A DNA stretch of 64,000 bases from the NCBI GenBank assembly GCA_002281735.1, contig NCGK01000006.1, forward strand, positions 1 to 64,000, in the 5' to 3' direction. Positions 8,379 to 19,493 of this stretch are shown here, one piece after another (positions within the stretch are counted from its first letter, which is position 1; every line of letters begins with the position of its first letter). The DNA comes from Gammaproteobacteria bacterium 28-57-27 (GTDB lineage: Bacteria > Pseudomonadota > Gammaproteobacteria > Halothiobacillales > Halothiobacillaceae). The notes below the pieces were generated by a model. It was not told the DNA's origin, did not search any database, and saw only the letters and a program-made list of their open reading frames with translations. Position numbers and translations under genes: made by a program.

Positions 8379-9090
8379 ACAGCTCGCCCTGGGCACGCAG
8401 CTCCTGCTTGGGTTATTGCAAACTCCCTTTTACGGCTCGCCCTTTGCTCCGCGTGGCATCCACGCCGTGCGCCATTGGCATCGCAAAGCCTGTCGCGCTC
8501 TTGCGGTAGAGGTCAAAACGCATGGCGAAGCCCAACCCGGCGTGCTCTATATCTGCAATCACATTTCCTGGCTGGACATTCCCGTGCTGGGCAGCCAACT
8601 CCCTGGCGTGCGCTTCCTCTCCAAGTCCGAGGTGCGCACCTGGCCGCTGATCGGCTGGTTGGCCACGCGCGCCGGTAGCCTGTTTATCCAGCGCGGCCAA
8701 GCGCAGGACACCGTGCCGCAGATTGCGACCGCACTCAAACAAGGTCACAGTATCCTGATCTTTCCGGAAGGCACCACGACCAATGGTCTGAGCCTGCGCC
8801 GCTTCCACCCGCGCCTGCTGCAAGCGGCCTATGCAGCTAACGCAGCGATCCAACCCATCGCCCTGCGCTATCTGGATGCTCACGGCACACCGAACCCGCG
8901 CGTAGCCTATATCGACGACGACAGCTTTAACGACACCCTGCAACGCATTGTTCAGGAAAGCGGCCTATGTGCCGAGCTGCATTTTTTACCGGTCATTCAC
9001 CCGGAAGACACACCGCGCAGCCAACTCGCCAACACCGCCCATGCGCGCATTGCCGAGGCTTTGCCGCACGTATCCCTGCCCCAGAAATAA
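8323..9090 (+). CDS. olsA: 1-acyl-glycerol-3-phosphate-type O-acyltransferase, OlsA-like
   Basis: PlsC-family acyltransferase of about 255 aa. It has the catalytic 'CNHISWLDIP' (HX4D), 'FLSKSEVRTWPLIGWLA', and the acyl-acceptor motif 'ILIFPEGTTTNG'. Lying directly after the OlsB-like gene, it most likely adds the second acyl chain to lyso-ornithine lipid, although a lysophosphatidate acyltransferase activity cannot be excluded. The frame is open to 8095, but that part is out-of-frame olsB sequence. ATG 8323 gives a sensible N-terminus and a 56-base overlap, suggesting translational coupling. Confidence 0.82.
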   Translation: MPTSRTARNTPPPYVVWRKQLALGTQLLLGLLQTPFYGSPFAPRGIHAVRHWHRKACRALAVEVKTHGEAQPGVLYICNHISWLDIPVLGSQLPGVRFLSKSEVRTWPLIGWLATRAGSLFIQRGQAQDTVPQIATALKQGHSILIFPEGTTTNGLSLRRFHPRLLQAAYAANAAIQPIALRYLDAHGTPNPRVAYIDDDSFNDTLQRIVQESGLCAELHFLPVIHPEDTPRSQLANTAHARIAEALPHVSLPQK

Positions 9091-9170
9091 GCCCCCTTGC
9101 CTCAAGCGACACACCCGTCGCCTGTGATAAAGTTGCGCGCATCTTTCTCCCTGATTATCGAGATTTGCCT

Positions 9171-9677
9171 ATGTCATCTACACCCTCACGCCGTCGTTTC
9201 ATGCAATCCGTGCCCGTTCTGGGTGCGCTGTTCGGGCTGGGCGCTGTGCAGGCGGCTGAACCGGTCAAGCCTGCTGCGGCACCGGCCAAGAAAGAACGCT
9301 TTCCCGGTGATCCGCCCGAGCATCATGTGGTGTATCAGATCAACCATGCCGAGTGGGAGTACCTTGAGCATATTCTTAACTCGATCAGCGCCATGTTGAC
9401 CAAGTATGAAGACAATGTGGCGATTGCCGTGGTGGTGTTTGGCCCCGGCATCCATCTTTTGGCCAAACAACCCAAGCGCGATATTCCTGAGCTTTTGCGC
9501 CAGCGCGTCAAGGCTCAAGCCACCGATTATGGCGTGAAATACATTGCCTGCGGCAACACCATGAAGACCATCGGCTGGGAGAAAAAAGACATGCTCGATT
9601 TCGCCCAGATCGAAGAAGTCGGCGCTGCGGCGATTATGGAATTGCAAGAAAAAGGCTATGCCTACCTTGCGTGGTAA
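9171..9677 (+). CDS. Exported DsrE-like protein with Tat-type signal peptide
   Basis: A protein of about 168 aa. The N-terminus '[20 protein letters not shown]' is a twin-arginine-like signal followed by a hydrophobic stretch and an 'VQAAE' cleavage region, so the mature protein is probably periplasmic. The mature part ('[20 protein letters not shown]', '[15 protein letters not shown]', '[13 protein letters not shown]', '[14 protein letters not shown]') fits the DsrE/DsrF-like fold with one conserved Cys. The gene at 39506 encodes a diverged relative with Cys in the same place and the same 'GYAY' end. The function is unknown; such proteins are often linked to sulfur relay. The frame is open upstream to 8967, but ATG 9171 starts the signal peptide. 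Confidence 0.75.
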   Translation: MSSTPSRRRFMQSVPVLGALFGLGAVQAAEPVKPAAAPAKKERFPGDPPEHHVVYQINHAEWEYLEHILNSISAMLTKYEDNVAIAVVVFGPGIHLLAKQPKRDIPELLRQRVKAQATDYGVKYIACGNTMKTIGWEKKDMLDFAQIEEVGAAAIMELQEKGYAYLAW

Positions 9678-9691
9678 TTGAGTTCACAACC

Positions 9692-10723
9692 ATGCAAATC
9701 ACTCTCACCCGCCCGGACGACTGGCATATCCATCTGCGTGATAACGCCATGCTCAAGGCCGTGGTGCCTGATGTAGCACGCGAATTCGCCCGCGCCATCG
9801 TCATGCCAAACCTGGTTCCACCGGTACTGACCACCGACGATGCCCGAGCCTACCGCGAGCGCATTCTGGCTGCCGTACCTGCGGGAATGCTCTTTGATCC
9901 GCTGATGACGTTGTACCTCACCGGACAGACCACACCCGCTGAAATCACCCGTGCCAAGCAAAGCGGCATCGTGCAGGCGGTCAAACTTTATCCTGCCGGA
10001 GCCACCACCAACTCCGACCGCGGCGTGACCGACATGCGTGCGGTGTATCCCGTGTTTGAGGCCATGCAGAAAGAAGGCATGGTGCTGTGCGTGCATGGCG
10101 AAGTTGTGGATGCGGACATTGATATTTTCGACCGTGAAAAGGTGTTTATCGAGCGTGTACTCGCGCCACTGCTGCGTGACTTTCCAGAATTGAAAGTCAT
10201 CATGGAACACATCACCACCCGCGATGCAGCGGATTTTGTGACGGCCATGCCCGCCCATATCGGCGCGACCATCACCGCGCATCACCTGCTCTATAACCGC
10301 AACGCCATGCTGGTCGGCGGTATACGCCCGCATTTTTACTGCCTGCCCATTCTCAAGCGCGAAACCCATCGTCAAGCCTTGCTGGCTGCGGCCATCAGCG
10401 GCAATCCGAAGTTCTTTCTCGGCACCGACAGTGCGCCGCACCCCAAGGGCGCGAAAGAATCGAGTTGCGGTTGCGCCGGTTGCTATACCGCCCATGCCGC
10501 CATCGAACTGTATGCCGAAGCCTTTGAGCAAGCTGGCACGCTGGACAAACTGGAAGGTTTTGCCAGTCATTTCGGTGCCGATTTCTACAGTCTGCCGCGC
10601 AATACCGACCACATCACCCTGGTGAAAGAAGACTGGGCAGCACCCGCCGTGCTGGAAATAGAAGCAGGCGTTGAACTGGTTCCACTGCGCGCCGGCGAGA
10701 CCTTGCGCTGGCGCATCCAATGA
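9692..10723 (+). CDS. pyrC: Dihydroorotase
   Basis: Cyclises carbamoyl aspartate to dihydroorotate, step three of UMP synthesis. 343 aa (E. coli PyrC 348). 'DDWHIHLRD' supplies the zinc-binding HxH, and '[12 protein letters not shown]' contains the Lys that is carboxylated in class II dihydroorotases. 'LCVHGEV', 'MEHITT' and '[19 protein letters not shown]' (metal Asp, substrate loop) complete the site. I chose ATG 9692 over 9671 because the conserved '[12 protein letters not shown]' begins there. The stop overlaps the rnt start by four bases. Confidence 0.96.
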   Translation: MQITLTRPDDWHIHLRDNAMLKAVVPDVAREFARAIVMPNLVPPVLTTDDARAYRERILAAVPAGMLFDPLMTLYLTGQTTPAEITRAKQSGIVQAVKLYPAGATTNSDRGVTDMRAVYPVFEAMQKEGMVLCVHGEVVDADIDIFDREKVFIERVLAPLLRDFPELKVIMEHITTRDAADFVTAMPAHIGATITAHHLLYNRNAMLVGGIRPHFYCLPILKRETHRQALLAAAISGNPKFFLGTDSAPHPKGAKESSCGCAGCYTAHAAIELYAEAFEQAGTLDKLEGFASHFGADFYSLPRNTDHITLVKEDWAAPAVLEIEAGVELVPLRAGETLRWRIQ

Positions 10724-11403
10724 GCAGTCCGCAGGAGACCAAGGGAAAAAGCCTGATGGCCAGCCGCTTCCGGGGCTTTTTGCCGGTGGTAGTGGACATG
10801 GAAATGGGTGGTTTTGATTGCACCACCGATGCCGTGCTGGAAATCGGCGCGGTCATTCTTGGCTTTGATGAGGTGGGCAATCTCGGCACGGGCGAACGCA
10901 TCGGCCTGCATGTCGCCGCGTTTCCGGGCGCACGCATTCTCGAAGAAGCCTTGAAGGTTAATAAAATCGACCCTTACAACCCCTTGCGCCATGCAGTGGA
11001 AGAGCGCGAAGCGCTGGATTTGCTGTTTGCGCCCATTCGGCGCGCCATGAAGGAAACCGGCTGCAAGCGCGCCGTGCTGGTCGGCCATAACGCGCATTTT
11101 GACTTAGGTTTTTTGAATGCCATGGTCACGCGCAGCGCGCACAAGAAAAACCCGTTCCACCCATTCACCGTGTTCGACACCGCCACCCTCGGCGGCCTCG
11201 CCTATGGGCAAACCGTGCTGGCCAAAGCCTGCAAGGAAGCCGGGCTGGACTTTGACGGCAAGCAAGCGCATGGCGCGCTGTACGATGCCGAAATGACAGC
11301 TCTGTTGTATTGCAGCATCGTGAATCTGTGGAGCACACAGATTCGCCCGGCGCTGGATTTTATGGAGCAATCCAGTCCAGCGCAACCTGCGCTGAGCGAA
11401 TAA
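10720..11403 (+). CDS. rnt: Ribonuclease T
   Basis: DEDDh-family 3'-5' exoribonuclease that trims tRNA and other stable RNA ends. 227 aa (E. coli 215). Exo I '[22 protein letters not shown]' has Met between the Asp and Glu, where Thr is usual. Exo II '[15 protein letters not shown]' and Exo III '[14 protein letters not shown]' follow. ATG overlaps the pyrC stop (ATGA), so pyrC-rnt form an operon, an arrangement found in other gammaproteobacteria. Confidence 0.95.
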   Translation: MSSPQETKGKSLMASRFRGFLPVVVDMEMGGFDCTTDAVLEIGAVILGFDEVGNLGTGERIGLHVAAFPGARILEEALKVNKIDPYNPLRHAVEEREALDLLFAPIRRAMKETGCKRAVLVGHNAHFDLGFLNAMVTRSAHKKNPFHPFTVFDTATLGGLAYGQTVLAKACKEAGLDFDGKQAHGALYDAEMTALLYCSIVNLWSTQIRPALDFMEQSSPAQPALSE

Positions 11404-11424
11404 CGGCGCGCTTTCAGCTTTATA

Positions 11425-11522
11425 GCTCTGGCACGACACGTCTTGGATGTAGGTTGGGCTTTAGCCCGACATGTCGGCATGAATGCCGACCTACAATCAC
11501 GGATAAAGCTGGCCGCATCAAT
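11425..11522. repeat. ATTGATCCGGC element, copy B (inverted, one end decayed)
   Basis: This is the reverse-orientation copy of the 4394-4494 element. The core (GTAGGTTGGGCTTTAGCCCGAC + ATGTCGGCATGAATGCCGACCTAC) is almost unchanged. The ends have drifted (GCGGCCAGC, and GCTCTGGCACGACACG instead of ATCCGGCACGACACG). Confidence 0.8.
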
Positions 11523-11620
11523 GGGTGGTTGTTTGGTTTGGCGCACTCGCCGCAGCCAGCGGCGCGGTTTGCCCCCCCTTGGGGTCGCCGTGAGCGGAGT
11601 GCCGTAGGCAGGGTGAACAG

Positions 11621-12058
11621 GCCATGGATGGCCTGTTCAGTCCCGTCGCGACAGGACGTCGCGTCGGGACGGCCTTGCCGTAGGTGCTTCGTTCACGGCT
11701 TGCCCGCAGGGCGACCCCTCGGGGGTGTGTTCTTTTGGTTACTTTTCTTGCACAAACAAGAAAAGTAACTCGCCCGTGGCCACCATCACTCGCTACGAAG
11801 TCTTTGCGTCAAGACGGGCGAAAAAGCCCACAAGCCGTTCTAGTGCGGTGGTCTTTTTCGCCCGTTTTTAAGACGAAGCTTCGTACAAAGCATGGTCGCA
11901 GCGGGCGAGTAACTTTCTTTGCTTGCACAAAGAAAGTCACCAAAGAAATGCACCCCAATGAAGCCGCCCTGCGGGCAAGCCGTGGACTGACCTGCTCCAG
12001 CCGGGTCGCCCCGACGCGACATCCATGTCGCGACGAGGCTAAATGCGCCATCCATGGG
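11621..12058. repeat. 438-bp imperfect inverted repeat, candidate cruciform element
   Basis: The outer arms are GCCATGGATGGC (11621) and GCCATCCATGGG (to 12058). The central arms are ACGGGCGAAAAAG (11814-11826) and CTTTTTCGCCCGT (11853-11865). Both pairs share one centre at about 11839.5, and matching blocks continue along the arms (GACGTCGCGTCGGGAC / GTCGCCCCGACGCGACAT; GGCTTGCCCGCAGGGCG / CGCCCTGCGGGCAAGCC; TAACTCGCCCG / CGGGCGAGTAAC). Each arm also folds on itself (GTTACTTTTCTTG...CAAGAAAAGTAAC). There is no credible coding sequence in 11404-12038. The distal end overlaps the rimI stop by about 20 bases. Confidence 0.85.
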
Positions 12059-12488
12059 CATCTTCCCGTCCACCCGTGGCCGGGTAATATCCTTTGCGCA
12101 CACCATCCTGCTCAAACCCCAAGGCACGATACAACCCCAGCGCAGGCGTGTTGGATGCTCGCACTTCCAGCAACATGCGCTGCATTTCGCGTGCAGCGCA
12201 CTGCTGCATGACCCAAGACAACATGCCGCGCCCTACCCCCTGCCCTTGCCAAGCCGGGGCAGTGCACAGATTCAGCAGATGCGCCTCATCCAGCACCGCC
12301 TGTACCACGCTATAGGCCACCAGTTCGCCGCGTGACCATGCTGTCCAGCCCAAATGCCCGGCATGTAAACAGTCACGCAAAATACCTGCCGACCACGGAT
12401 AGGGATAAGCTTGCTGCTCGATTTCAGCCATCGGCGCAATGTCGTCCTCGCGCCATTCGCGCAACTTTAAGCTTGAAAATAGGCTCAT
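12039..12488 (-). CDS. rimI: Ribosomal protein S18-alanine N-acetyltransferase
   Basis: GNAT enzyme acetylating the N-terminal Ala of ribosomal protein S18. 149 aa (E. coli RimI 148). 'REWREDDIAPMAEIEQQAYPYPWS' is the RimI N-terminal signature. 'LCTAPAWQGQGVGRGML' is the acetyl-CoA loop (Q/RxxGxG/A), and 'LLEVRASNTPALGLYRALGFEQDGVRKGYYP...GREDA' the C-terminal motif. The gene follows a holD-like gene on the same strand, as in E. coli. Its last codons lie in the arm of the large inverted repeat. Confidence 0.92.
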   Translation of the reverse strand: MSLFSSLKLREWREDDIAPMAEIEQQAYPYPWSAGILRDCLHAGHLGWTAWSRGELVAYSVVQAVLDEAHLLNLCTAPAWQGQGVGRGMLSWVMQQCAAREMQRMLLEVRASNTPALGLYRALGFEQDGVRKGYYPATGGREDAHGWRI

Positions 12489-12506
12489 TGAAGGCTCATA
12501 AGAAAT

Positions 12507-12611
12507 TTAGCCACAGAGGACACAGAGGGCGCAGAGAAAAATCCCCATAGCCAACGGCGAGACAGTCCATTCACCCCCTAGCTCTCTGTGTTCTCTGTGG
12601 CAAAAAAGATT
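12507..12611. repeat. CCACAGAGGACACAGAGG paired repeat, copy 1
   Basis: TTTAGCCACAGAGGACACAG at one end and TCTCTGTGTTCTCTGTGGCA at the other form an inverted pair around about 45 unrelated bases, between the holD-like gene and rimI. The same pair type occurs at 16919-17069 and 31011-31277, and one arm at 15680-15701. Confidence 0.8.
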
Positions 12612-13054
12612 TAGGGTAAACGCGCCACCGCGTCCTGCAAGGCCAGCCAAAGACGACGCTTGGAGGCAGGATTCGCCAACATGCTCGCCGGGCTGGGCAA
12701 ATCCAGATCATTCAGACGCAGGCTGACCAATCCCGTAGCGTGTGCCGCCGCATCAAGCGCATGTTGCTCGATGTGCAGCCCCGCACGCAAACCATGCACG
12801 GCCTGAATAATACGTGCCAATAACTCCGCTTCGGCGGCGGTGTGTGTATCGGCGTAAATCAGCATATCCACACCCACGGACTCGGGCGCCTCCGGCGACG
12901 TGACCATGCTGTCGGGCACGCACACAGGTTCACTTGCAGAAATATCCAACGCCCCCGCGCCCGGAAAAACCTGCCCAGGCCGCGCCCGCCACAGCACGAT
13001 GCCCAGCTCGGACAGCAAGGCTGCCCGTCGTTCGTGCGAAATGGCCTGCTGCAT
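12611..13054 (-). CDS. holD: HolD-like DNA polymerase III psi subunit (putative)
   Basis: 147 aa. The N-terminal 'ERRAALLSELGIVLWRAR' resembles the conserved beginning of psi ('..LQQLGITQWSLRRP' in E. coli), which binds chi/SSB. The C-terminal 'LANPASKRRLWLALQDAV' resembles 'LRANPTARAALWQQI'. The middle is poorly conserved, as usual for psi. The neighbouring rimI supports the call because holD-rimI is a conserved pair. Psi bridges the clamp loader to chi. It starts 4 bases after the leuA stop. The assignment rests on short similarity and synteny, so it remains tentative. Confidence 0.6.
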   Translation of the reverse strand: MQQAISHERRAALLSELGIVLWRARPGQVFPGAGALDISASEPVCVPDSMVTSPEAPESVGVDMLIYADTHTAAEAELLARIIQAVHGLRAGLHIEQHALDAAAHATGLVSLRLNDLDLPSPASMLANPASKRRLWLALQDAVARLP

Positions 13055-13058
13055 GGGC

Positions 13059-14606
13059 TTAAATATCGTCGCCCAGTTGCGGATGCTGGCGCTGCTCCGG
13101 CTGGCGCAAACGATTCAGCGCATTCAGATACGCCTTGGCCGAAGCAATCACGATATCGGTATCCGCGCCCTGACCATTAACAATGCGCCCGTCTTTTTCC
13201 ACGCGCACCGTCACTTCGCCCTGCGCATCGGTGCCGCCGGTGATGTTGTTTACCGAGTAGAGAGTCAAGGCGCCATCGCTCTGCACAATGCTTTCAATGC
13301 CCTTAAACACTGCATCCACCGGGCCGCCGCCTGTAGCATCCACCGTGTACTCCACCCCATCCACATTCAGCACCAAATGCGCGTGGGGTGTTTCGCCTGT
13401 TTCGGAGCAAACCTTGAGAGCCACCAGACGCAAGGTTTCCTCGGCCTCCTCGACCACGCCGGATACCAAGGCTTGCAAATCTTCGTCAAAAATCTCGCGT
13501 TTTTTATCCGCCAGCTCCTTGAATTTGGCAAACGTGGCATTCAGCACTTCTTCGCTTTCAAGCTGGATGCCCAATTCCTGCAAACGGGTACGGAAGGCAT
13601 TGCGCCCAGAGAGCTTGCCCAAAGTGAGCTTGTTCGCGCCCCAGCCCACGTCTTCTGCGCGCATGATTTCGTAGGTTTCGCGGTGCTTGAGCACACCGTC
13701 CTGATGAATGCCAGACTCATGCGCAAAGGCATTCGCGCCGACAATCGCCTTGTTCGGCTGCACCGGGTAGCCGGTAATGCTGGAGACCAGCTTGGAGGTT
13801 GGCACCAATTGGGTCGCATCAATGCCGGTTTCCACCGCGAAAGCATCGCGCCGCGTGCGCACCGCCATCACCACTTCCTCCAGCGAAGCATTACCTGCGC
13901 GCTCGCCGAGGCCGTTAATCGTACACTCGACCTGACGCGCGCCATTCGCCACGGCGGCCAAGGAATTGGCCACCGCCATGCCCAGATCGTTATGGCAATG
14001 CGTCGACCAGATCACCTTGTCACTATTCGGCACGCGTTCGATCAGCTCACGGAAACGCGCGCCCCATTGATCGGGCACGGCATAGCCGACGGTATCCGGC
14101 ACGTTGAGCGTGGTCGCCCCAGCCTGAATCACCGCATCGAAAATGCGACAGAGGAAATCCATCTCCGAACGCACGGCATCTTCTGCCGAAAACTCCACGT
14201 CATCGGTGTATTCACGCGCCATTTTCACCGCCCGTACCGCCGCTTCGACCACCTGATCGGGCGACATGCGCAGCTTCTTTTCCATGTGAATGGGGCTGGT
14301 GGCAATAAAGGTGTGAATACGCCCGCGCGCTGCCGGACGAATCGCCTCACCCGCCGCACGAATATCCTTTTCGCTGGCACGCGCCAACGAGCATACGGTC
14401 GAGTCCTTGATCGTTTCGGCAATCGCCTTGATTGACTCAAAATCACCCAGGCTGGCGGCTGCAAAGCCAGCTTCGATCACATCCACCTTCATGCGCTCCA
14501 GTGCGCGTGCAATGCGGATTTTTTCATCACGGGTCATGGATGCGCCGGGGCTTTGTTCGCCATCACGCAAGGTGGTGTCAAAAATAATAAGTTGCTGGTT
14601 GCTCAT
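13059..14606 (-). CDS. leuA: 2-isopropylmalate synthase
   Basis: Condenses acetyl-CoA with 2-oxoisovalerate, the committed step of leucine synthesis. About 515 aa. The N-terminal barrel has '[18 protein letters not shown]' and '[16 protein letters not shown]' (metal-binding His). '[18 protein letters not shown]' and '[16 protein letters not shown]' follow. The C-terminal LeuA dimer/regulatory domain ('[20 protein letters not shown]') should bind leucine for feedback inhibition. I chose ATG 14606 ([10 protein letters not shown]), which has GAGGAA nine bases upstream, over 14621. It is the last biosynthetic gene of the ilvB-ilvH-ilvC-pssA-leuA row; 248 bases with no recognisable feature separate it from pssA. 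Confidence 0.96.
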   Translation of the reverse strand: MSNQQLIIFDTTLRDGEQSPGASMTRDEKIRIARALERMKVDVIEAGFAAASLGDFESIKAIAETIKDSTVCSLARASEKDIRAAGEAIRPAARGRIHTFIATSPIHMEKKLRMSPDQVVEAAVRAVKMAREYTDDVEFSAEDAVRSEMDFLCRIFDAVIQAGATTLNVPDTVGYAVPDQWGARFRELIERVPNSDKVIWSTHCHNDLGMAVANSLAAVANGARQVECTINGLGERAGNASLEEVVMAVRTRRDAFAVETGIDATQLVPTSKLVSSITGYPVQPNKAIVGANAFAHESGIHQDGVLKHRETYEIMRAEDVGWGANKLTLGKLSGRNAFRTRLQELGIQLESEEVLNATFAKFKELADKKREIFDEDLQALVSGVVEEAEETLRLVALKVCSETGETPHAHLVLNVDGVEYTVDATGGGPVDAVFKGIESIVQSDGALTLYSVNNITGGTDAQGEVTVRVEKDGRIVNGQGADTDIVIASAKAYLNALNRLRQPEQRQHPQLGDDI

Positions 14607-14854
14607 GGCGTGATTCCTCAATATTCGGCACTACGACCCACCCAGATGCGCATGGGCACATGCACGTTGGCTGGGCAGGTCATCAATCAATTCGGTGGAT
14701 ACGTATTTTGAGGCCTCGTCAGGCGCAATACATTATCTGCCGCAAGGCAGCAGCAGCAGTCGCAGGGCTAGCAGATAGCCCCGGGAGCAAAAATCAGCGA
14801 ACAGGCATGGGTAAGCGTTCATGGCTTGAATATAAAGGCATTCGGCCTGGCATA

Positions 14855-15637
14855 TCAAGTATGTTTTTCAGTGGTAGGTTCTTTCGTAGGCGCAACGCGC
14901 CGCATACGACGCAGCAATAAATACAATGGAGCCGACAAGGCATACAACATAAAAACACCCCATAAGGTCAGGGCGAAATCACGCGCGGCCAAGGCAAAAG
15001 CCACAATCACCAGCGGCACGCTCAAATACGACACACGTTTACGCAAATCAAAACTCTTGAAGCTGTAATACGGCAAGCTACTCACCATTAACAAGCCCGC
15101 GCTCACCGTCACCACCCACGCCCACCCCGCAAAGGTGGCACTGTTAATGCCATGCTCCTCCCCTACCCACACCATACCCATCACCAAAGCCGCCGCCGCC
15201 GGGCTCGCTAACCCCACAAAGAAATTCTTGTCTGTGGTATCGACCTGCACATTGAAGCGCGCCAGACGAATGGCCGCACCCGCCACATACACAAATGCAC
15301 CAATCCAGCCCCAGCGCCCATCAATGCCCGACAAAGCCCACAAATACACCACCAAAGCGGGGGCAACACCAAAGGCAATTACATCGGACAGCGAATCATA
15401 TTGCACGCCAAAAGCGCTCTGGGTATTGGTCATGCGTGCCACACGCCCATCCAGCGCATCGAACACCATGGCCAAGAACACTGCCATGGCGGCCTGCTCA
15501 AACTTGCCTTGCGTCGCCGCGATAATGGCGTAAAAGCCGCAAAACAATCCAGCCGTGGTAAACAAATTAGGCAGCAGATAAATTGCCTTGCTGCGCGGAT
15601 GATCGGGGTGTTCGCTGTCTTCGTGGTTCATGCTCAT
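14855..15637 (-). CDS. pssA: CDP-diacylglycerol--serine O-phosphatidyltransferase
   Basis: Integral membrane enzyme making phosphatidylserine, the precursor of phosphatidylethanolamine. 260 aa, of the Bacillus/betaproteobacterial membrane type rather than the soluble E. coli type. The CDP-alcohol phosphotransferase signature DGX2ARX8GX3DX3D is visible as 'DGRVARMTNTQSAFGVQYDS' followed by LSD. About eight hydrophobic segments. It sits within the ilv-leu operon, as in many beta- and some gammaproteobacteria. ATG at 15637 or 15631; neither ribosome site is convincing. Confidence 0.93.
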   Translation of the reverse strand: MSMNHEDSEHPDHPRSKAIYLLPNLFTTAGLFCGFYAIIAATQGKFEQAAMAVFLAMVFDALDGRVARMTNTQSAFGVQYDSLSDVIAFGVAPALVVYLWALSGIDGRWGWIGAFVYVAGAAIRLARFNVQVDTTDKNFFVGLASPAAAALVMGMVWVGEEHGINSATFAGWAWVVTVSAGLLMVSSLPYYSFKSFDLRKRVSYLSVPLVIVAFALAARDFALTLWGVFMLYALSAPLYLLLRRMRRVAPTKEPTTEKHT

Positions 15638-15679
15638 ACCGCGTAATGGAATCGTTGCTGAAGTTTAACCCGGAATCAT

Positions 15680-15701
15680 TTTTGCCACAGAGAGCACAGA
15701 G
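15680..15701. repeat. CCACAGAG repeat, single arm
   Basis: TTTTGCCACAGAGAGCACAGAG matches one arm of the paired repeats at 12507-12611 and 16919-17069; no partner arm is visible nearby. Confidence 0.65.
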
Positions 15702-15753
15702 TTCATCGAGAAAAATACTGTCCCATGAGCCTCTGAGATTTTTCAAACAAGTT

Positions 15754-15850
15754 ATTGATCCGGCCAGCTTTATCCGTGATTGTAGGTCGGCATTCATGCC
15801 GACATGTCGGGCTAAAGCCCGACCTACATTCAAGACGTGTCGTGCCGGAG
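15754..15850. repeat. ATTGATCCGGC element, copy C
   Basis: Nearly identical to copy A at 4394-4494 over its whole length; only the last few bases of the right end (GCCGGAGCC instead of GCCGGATCAAT) differ. It lies between ilvC and pssA inside the operon, so the transcript would carry its double hairpin. Confidence 0.85.
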
Positions 15851-15876
15851 CCTTGAGGATGCAATCAAATCATCAA

Positions 15877-17069
<1,193 letters not shown>

Positions 17070-17082
17070 ATCAAAACGAAAA

Positions 17083-17574
17083 TTAAACGGACATGCCACG
17101 TGAACCACGCGACAGACCCAACGCGCCGGTGCGCGCCATCTCGATCACCGGTATCGCGCCCACAGCGTCGACAAAGGCATCCAGACGTGCGCCGGGGCCA
17201 GTGATTTGCACCACATAACTTGAATCGGTCACGTCTAAAATCTGACCACGGAAAATTTCAGCCAAGCGGAAAATTTCATCGCGCTGCTCACCGCTGGCTT
17301 GCAGCTTGATGAGCATCAACTCACGTTCGATATGAGGCGCATCCTGAATGTCCTGCACCTTGACCACATCAATCAGCTTGTTCAGCTGCTTGATGATCTG
17401 TTCAATGATCTGATCGTCGCCACGAGTAACAATAGTCATGCGCGACAGGGTCGCATCGTGGGTCGGAGCCACCGTCAGCGATTCGATATTGTAACCGCGT
17501 GCAGAAAATAACCCGGCCACCCGAGAGAGGGCTCCGGCTTCGTTTTCCATCAGTAGGGAGATGATATGCCGCAT
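17083..17574 (-). CDS. ilvH: Acetolactate synthase regulatory (small) subunit
   Basis: 163 aa. The N-terminal ACT domain 'RHIISLLMENEAGALSRVAGLFSARGYNIESL' binds valine for feedback inhibition and activates IlvB. 'LTVAPTHDATLSRMTIVT' and 'QIEKQLNKLIDVVKV'-type sequence (here QIIKQLNKLIDVVKVQD) are typical. The C-terminal half ('FRGQILDVTDSSYVVQITG') completes it. It starts 4 bases after the ilvB stop, so the two subunits are made together. Confidence 0.95.
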   Translation of the reverse strand: MRHIISLLMENEAGALSRVAGLFSARGYNIESLTVAPTHDATLSRMTIVTRGDDQIIEQIIKQLNKLIDVVKVQDIQDAPHIERELMLIKLQASGEQRDEIFRLAEIFRGQILDVTDSSYVVQITGPGARLDAFVDAVGAIPVIEMARTGALGLSRGSRGMSV

Positions 17575-17578
17575 GTCG

Positions 17579-19282
17579 TTACACCAAAATCATTTCATTA
17601 AGACCCGCGCCCGCCGGTACCATCGGATAGACGTTTTCGGTCGGGTCGGTACGGAAGTCCATAAACACCAGCCGATCCTTGAGTTTGAAGGCCTCAATCA
17701 GCGCACCTTCCACATCAGAAGGCTTGTCGATCAACATGCCCACATGCCCGTAGGCTTCAGCCAGCTTAACGAAATCCGGCAGTGCCTCCATGTAACTCAT
17801 GGCGTAGCGGCCTGAATAAAAGAACTCCTGCCACTGGCGCACCATGCCAAGGTAGCGGTTATTCAGGCTAATCACCTTGATCGGAAGCTGATATTGCAAG
17901 GCGGTGGACAGTTCCTGAATATTCATCTGGATACTGCCTTCGCCAGTCACACAGGCCACTTCAGCGTCCGGATAAGCCATTTTCACCCCCAGCGCGGCGG
18001 GCAGGCCGAAGCCCATCGTGCCCAAGCCGCCGGAATTGATCCAGCGATTCGGCTTATCAAACGGGTAATACTGCGCCGCCCACATTTGATGCTGACCGAC
18101 ATCCGAGGTCACATAGGCGTCGCCGCCAGTGACTTCCCACAGCTTCTGCACCACGTATTGCGGCTTGATAACCTCGTCGCTCCACTTGTACTTCATGCAC
18201 TCCAGGCCGCGCCATTCTTCGATTTGCGCCCACCACGCGGCGAGCGCTTCGGCATCCGGCGTGCGGCCTTCGTGCTCCATCATGCGCATCATTTCATTCA
18301 ACACATCACCGACCTGACCGACGATGGGCACATCGACTTTGACGTTTTTGGAAATGGAAGCCGGATCCACGTCGATATGCACGATCTTCGCGGTCGGACA
18401 GAACTTGGCCAGATTCCCGGTCACACGGTCGTCAAAACGCGAGCCGACGGCAATCAGCACATCACAATGGTGCATGCCCATATTGGCTTCATAGGTGCCG
18501 TGCATCCCCAGCATACCAACGAACTGGCGATCAGATGCCGGGAAGGCGCCTAAGCCCATCAGCGTCTGTGTGATCGGGTAATTCAACATGTGCGCAAAGC
18601 GGGTGAGCTGCTCCGACGCACGCCCAAGAACCACACCGCCGCCGGTGTAGAGCATGGGACGCTTGGCGGAAAGAATCAGATCGACCGCTTTCTTGATCTG
18701 CCCGCTGTGCCCTTTCACCGTGGGGTTATAGGAGCGCAGCGCGACATCTTTCGGATATTCAAACGGGATCTTGATATTCGGATCAGTGACATCTTTGGGA
18801 ATATCCACCAGTACCGGCCCCGGACGACCGGTACTGGCAATATAAAACGCCTTCTTGATGATCGCCGCCATATCGCGCACGTCCTTGATCAGGAAATTAT
18901 GTTTCACGCAAGGGCGGGTAATGCCCACGCTATCCACTTCCTGAAAGGCATCGTTGCCGATCATGTGGGTCGGCACCTGCCCAGTGAATACCACCATGGG
19001 AATGGAGTCCATGTTCGCCGTGGCAATCCCGGTCACGGCATTGGTTGCACCAGGCCCTGAGGTGACCAGCACCACGCCCACGCGCCCGGTCGCGCGCGCA
19101 TAGCCATCCGCCATGTGGGTCGCGCCCTGCTCATGCCGCACCAGCACATGCTTGACCTTGTCTTGCTGAAAGAACGCATCATAAATATGCAATACCGCGC
19201 CACCAGGATAACCAAAGACGACATCCACGCCTTCTTCCTGCAAACAACGGATGAAAATTTCTCCACCGGACAACAATTCCAC
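17579..19282 (-). CDS. ilvB: Acetolactate synthase catalytic (large) subunit
   Basis: ThDP- and FAD-dependent enzyme for the first common step of valine/isoleucine synthesis. About 567 aa. '[19 protein letters not shown]' holds the ThDP-activating Glu in the following segment '[18 protein letters not shown]'. '[22 protein letters not shown]' is the FAD region. The ThDP motif is '[20 protein letters not shown]' through '[12 protein letters not shown]'. The longest frame begins at TTG 19300, but AAGGAG (19292-19297) lies nine bases before GTG 19282, which starts the family-typical '[14 protein letters not shown]', so I prefer that start. It is the first gene of the operon. No leader peptide was found in the 200 bases upstream. 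Confidence 0.95.
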   Translation of the reverse strand: MELLSGGEIFIRCLQEEGVDVVFGYPGGAVLHIYDAFFQQDKVKHVLVRHEQGATHMADGYARATGRVGVVLVTSGPGATNAVTGIATANMDSIPMVVFTGQVPTHMIGNDAFQEVDSVGITRPCVKHNFLIKDVRDMAAIIKKAFYIASTGRPGPVLVDIPKDVTDPNIKIPFEYPKDVALRSYNPTVKGHSGQIKKAVDLILSAKRPMLYTGGGVVLGRASEQLTRFAHMLNYPITQTLMGLGAFPASDRQFVGMLGMHGTYEANMGMHHCDVLIAVGSRFDDRVTGNLAKFCPTAKIVHIDVDPASISKNVKVDVPIVGQVGDVLNEMMRMMEHEGRTPDAEALAAWWAQIEEWRGLECMKYKWSDEVIKPQYVVQKLWEVTGGDAYVTSDVGQHQMWAAQYYPFDKPNRWINSGGLGTMGFGLPAALGVKMAYPDAEVACVTGEGSIQMNIQELSTALQYQLPIKVISLNNRYLGMVRQWQEFFYSGRYAMSYMEALPDFVKLAEAYGHVGMLIDKPSDVEGALIEAFKLKDRLVFMDFRTDPTENVYPMVPAGAGLNEMILV

Positions 19283-19493
19283 GAACGGCGACTCCTTCAA
19301 AAAACGCAGATCGGCGCCTACTTGCGCCGTCTACTTATGCCAGGACGCAGCCCAACGCGCGACCCCGGCACTAAATAAACGAAAAGAGGCAACATTCTAC
19401 GCATCCGTCACGGAACTGTCAGCTTTCCAGTACAGTGGAACTGAAAAGCCGCATCAACCCAAGGGCGACATCACCCCCTTGAGCATGAATCGA

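Noticed and set aside
9662-10720. 352-codon open frame opposite pyrC
   Set aside because: Antisense shadow of an intact pyrC; no recognisable domain. The same applies to 28743-30050 opposite pepN.
11310-12211. Open frames with repeated 'LLFLHKQEK' / 'VTFLAQTRKVT' peptides
   Set aside because: They come from the arms of the large inverted repeat and appear in several frames on both strands; not coding.
12900-14435. 511-codon open frame on the plus strand opposite leuA
   Set aside because: It is the antisense shadow of a fully conserved leuA; long antisense frames are common in GC-rich genes and the translation has no family features.
19283-19493. Possible leader peptide/attenuator before ilvB
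   Set aside because: No short frame rich in Leu/Val/Ile codons followed by a terminator hairpin could be found.
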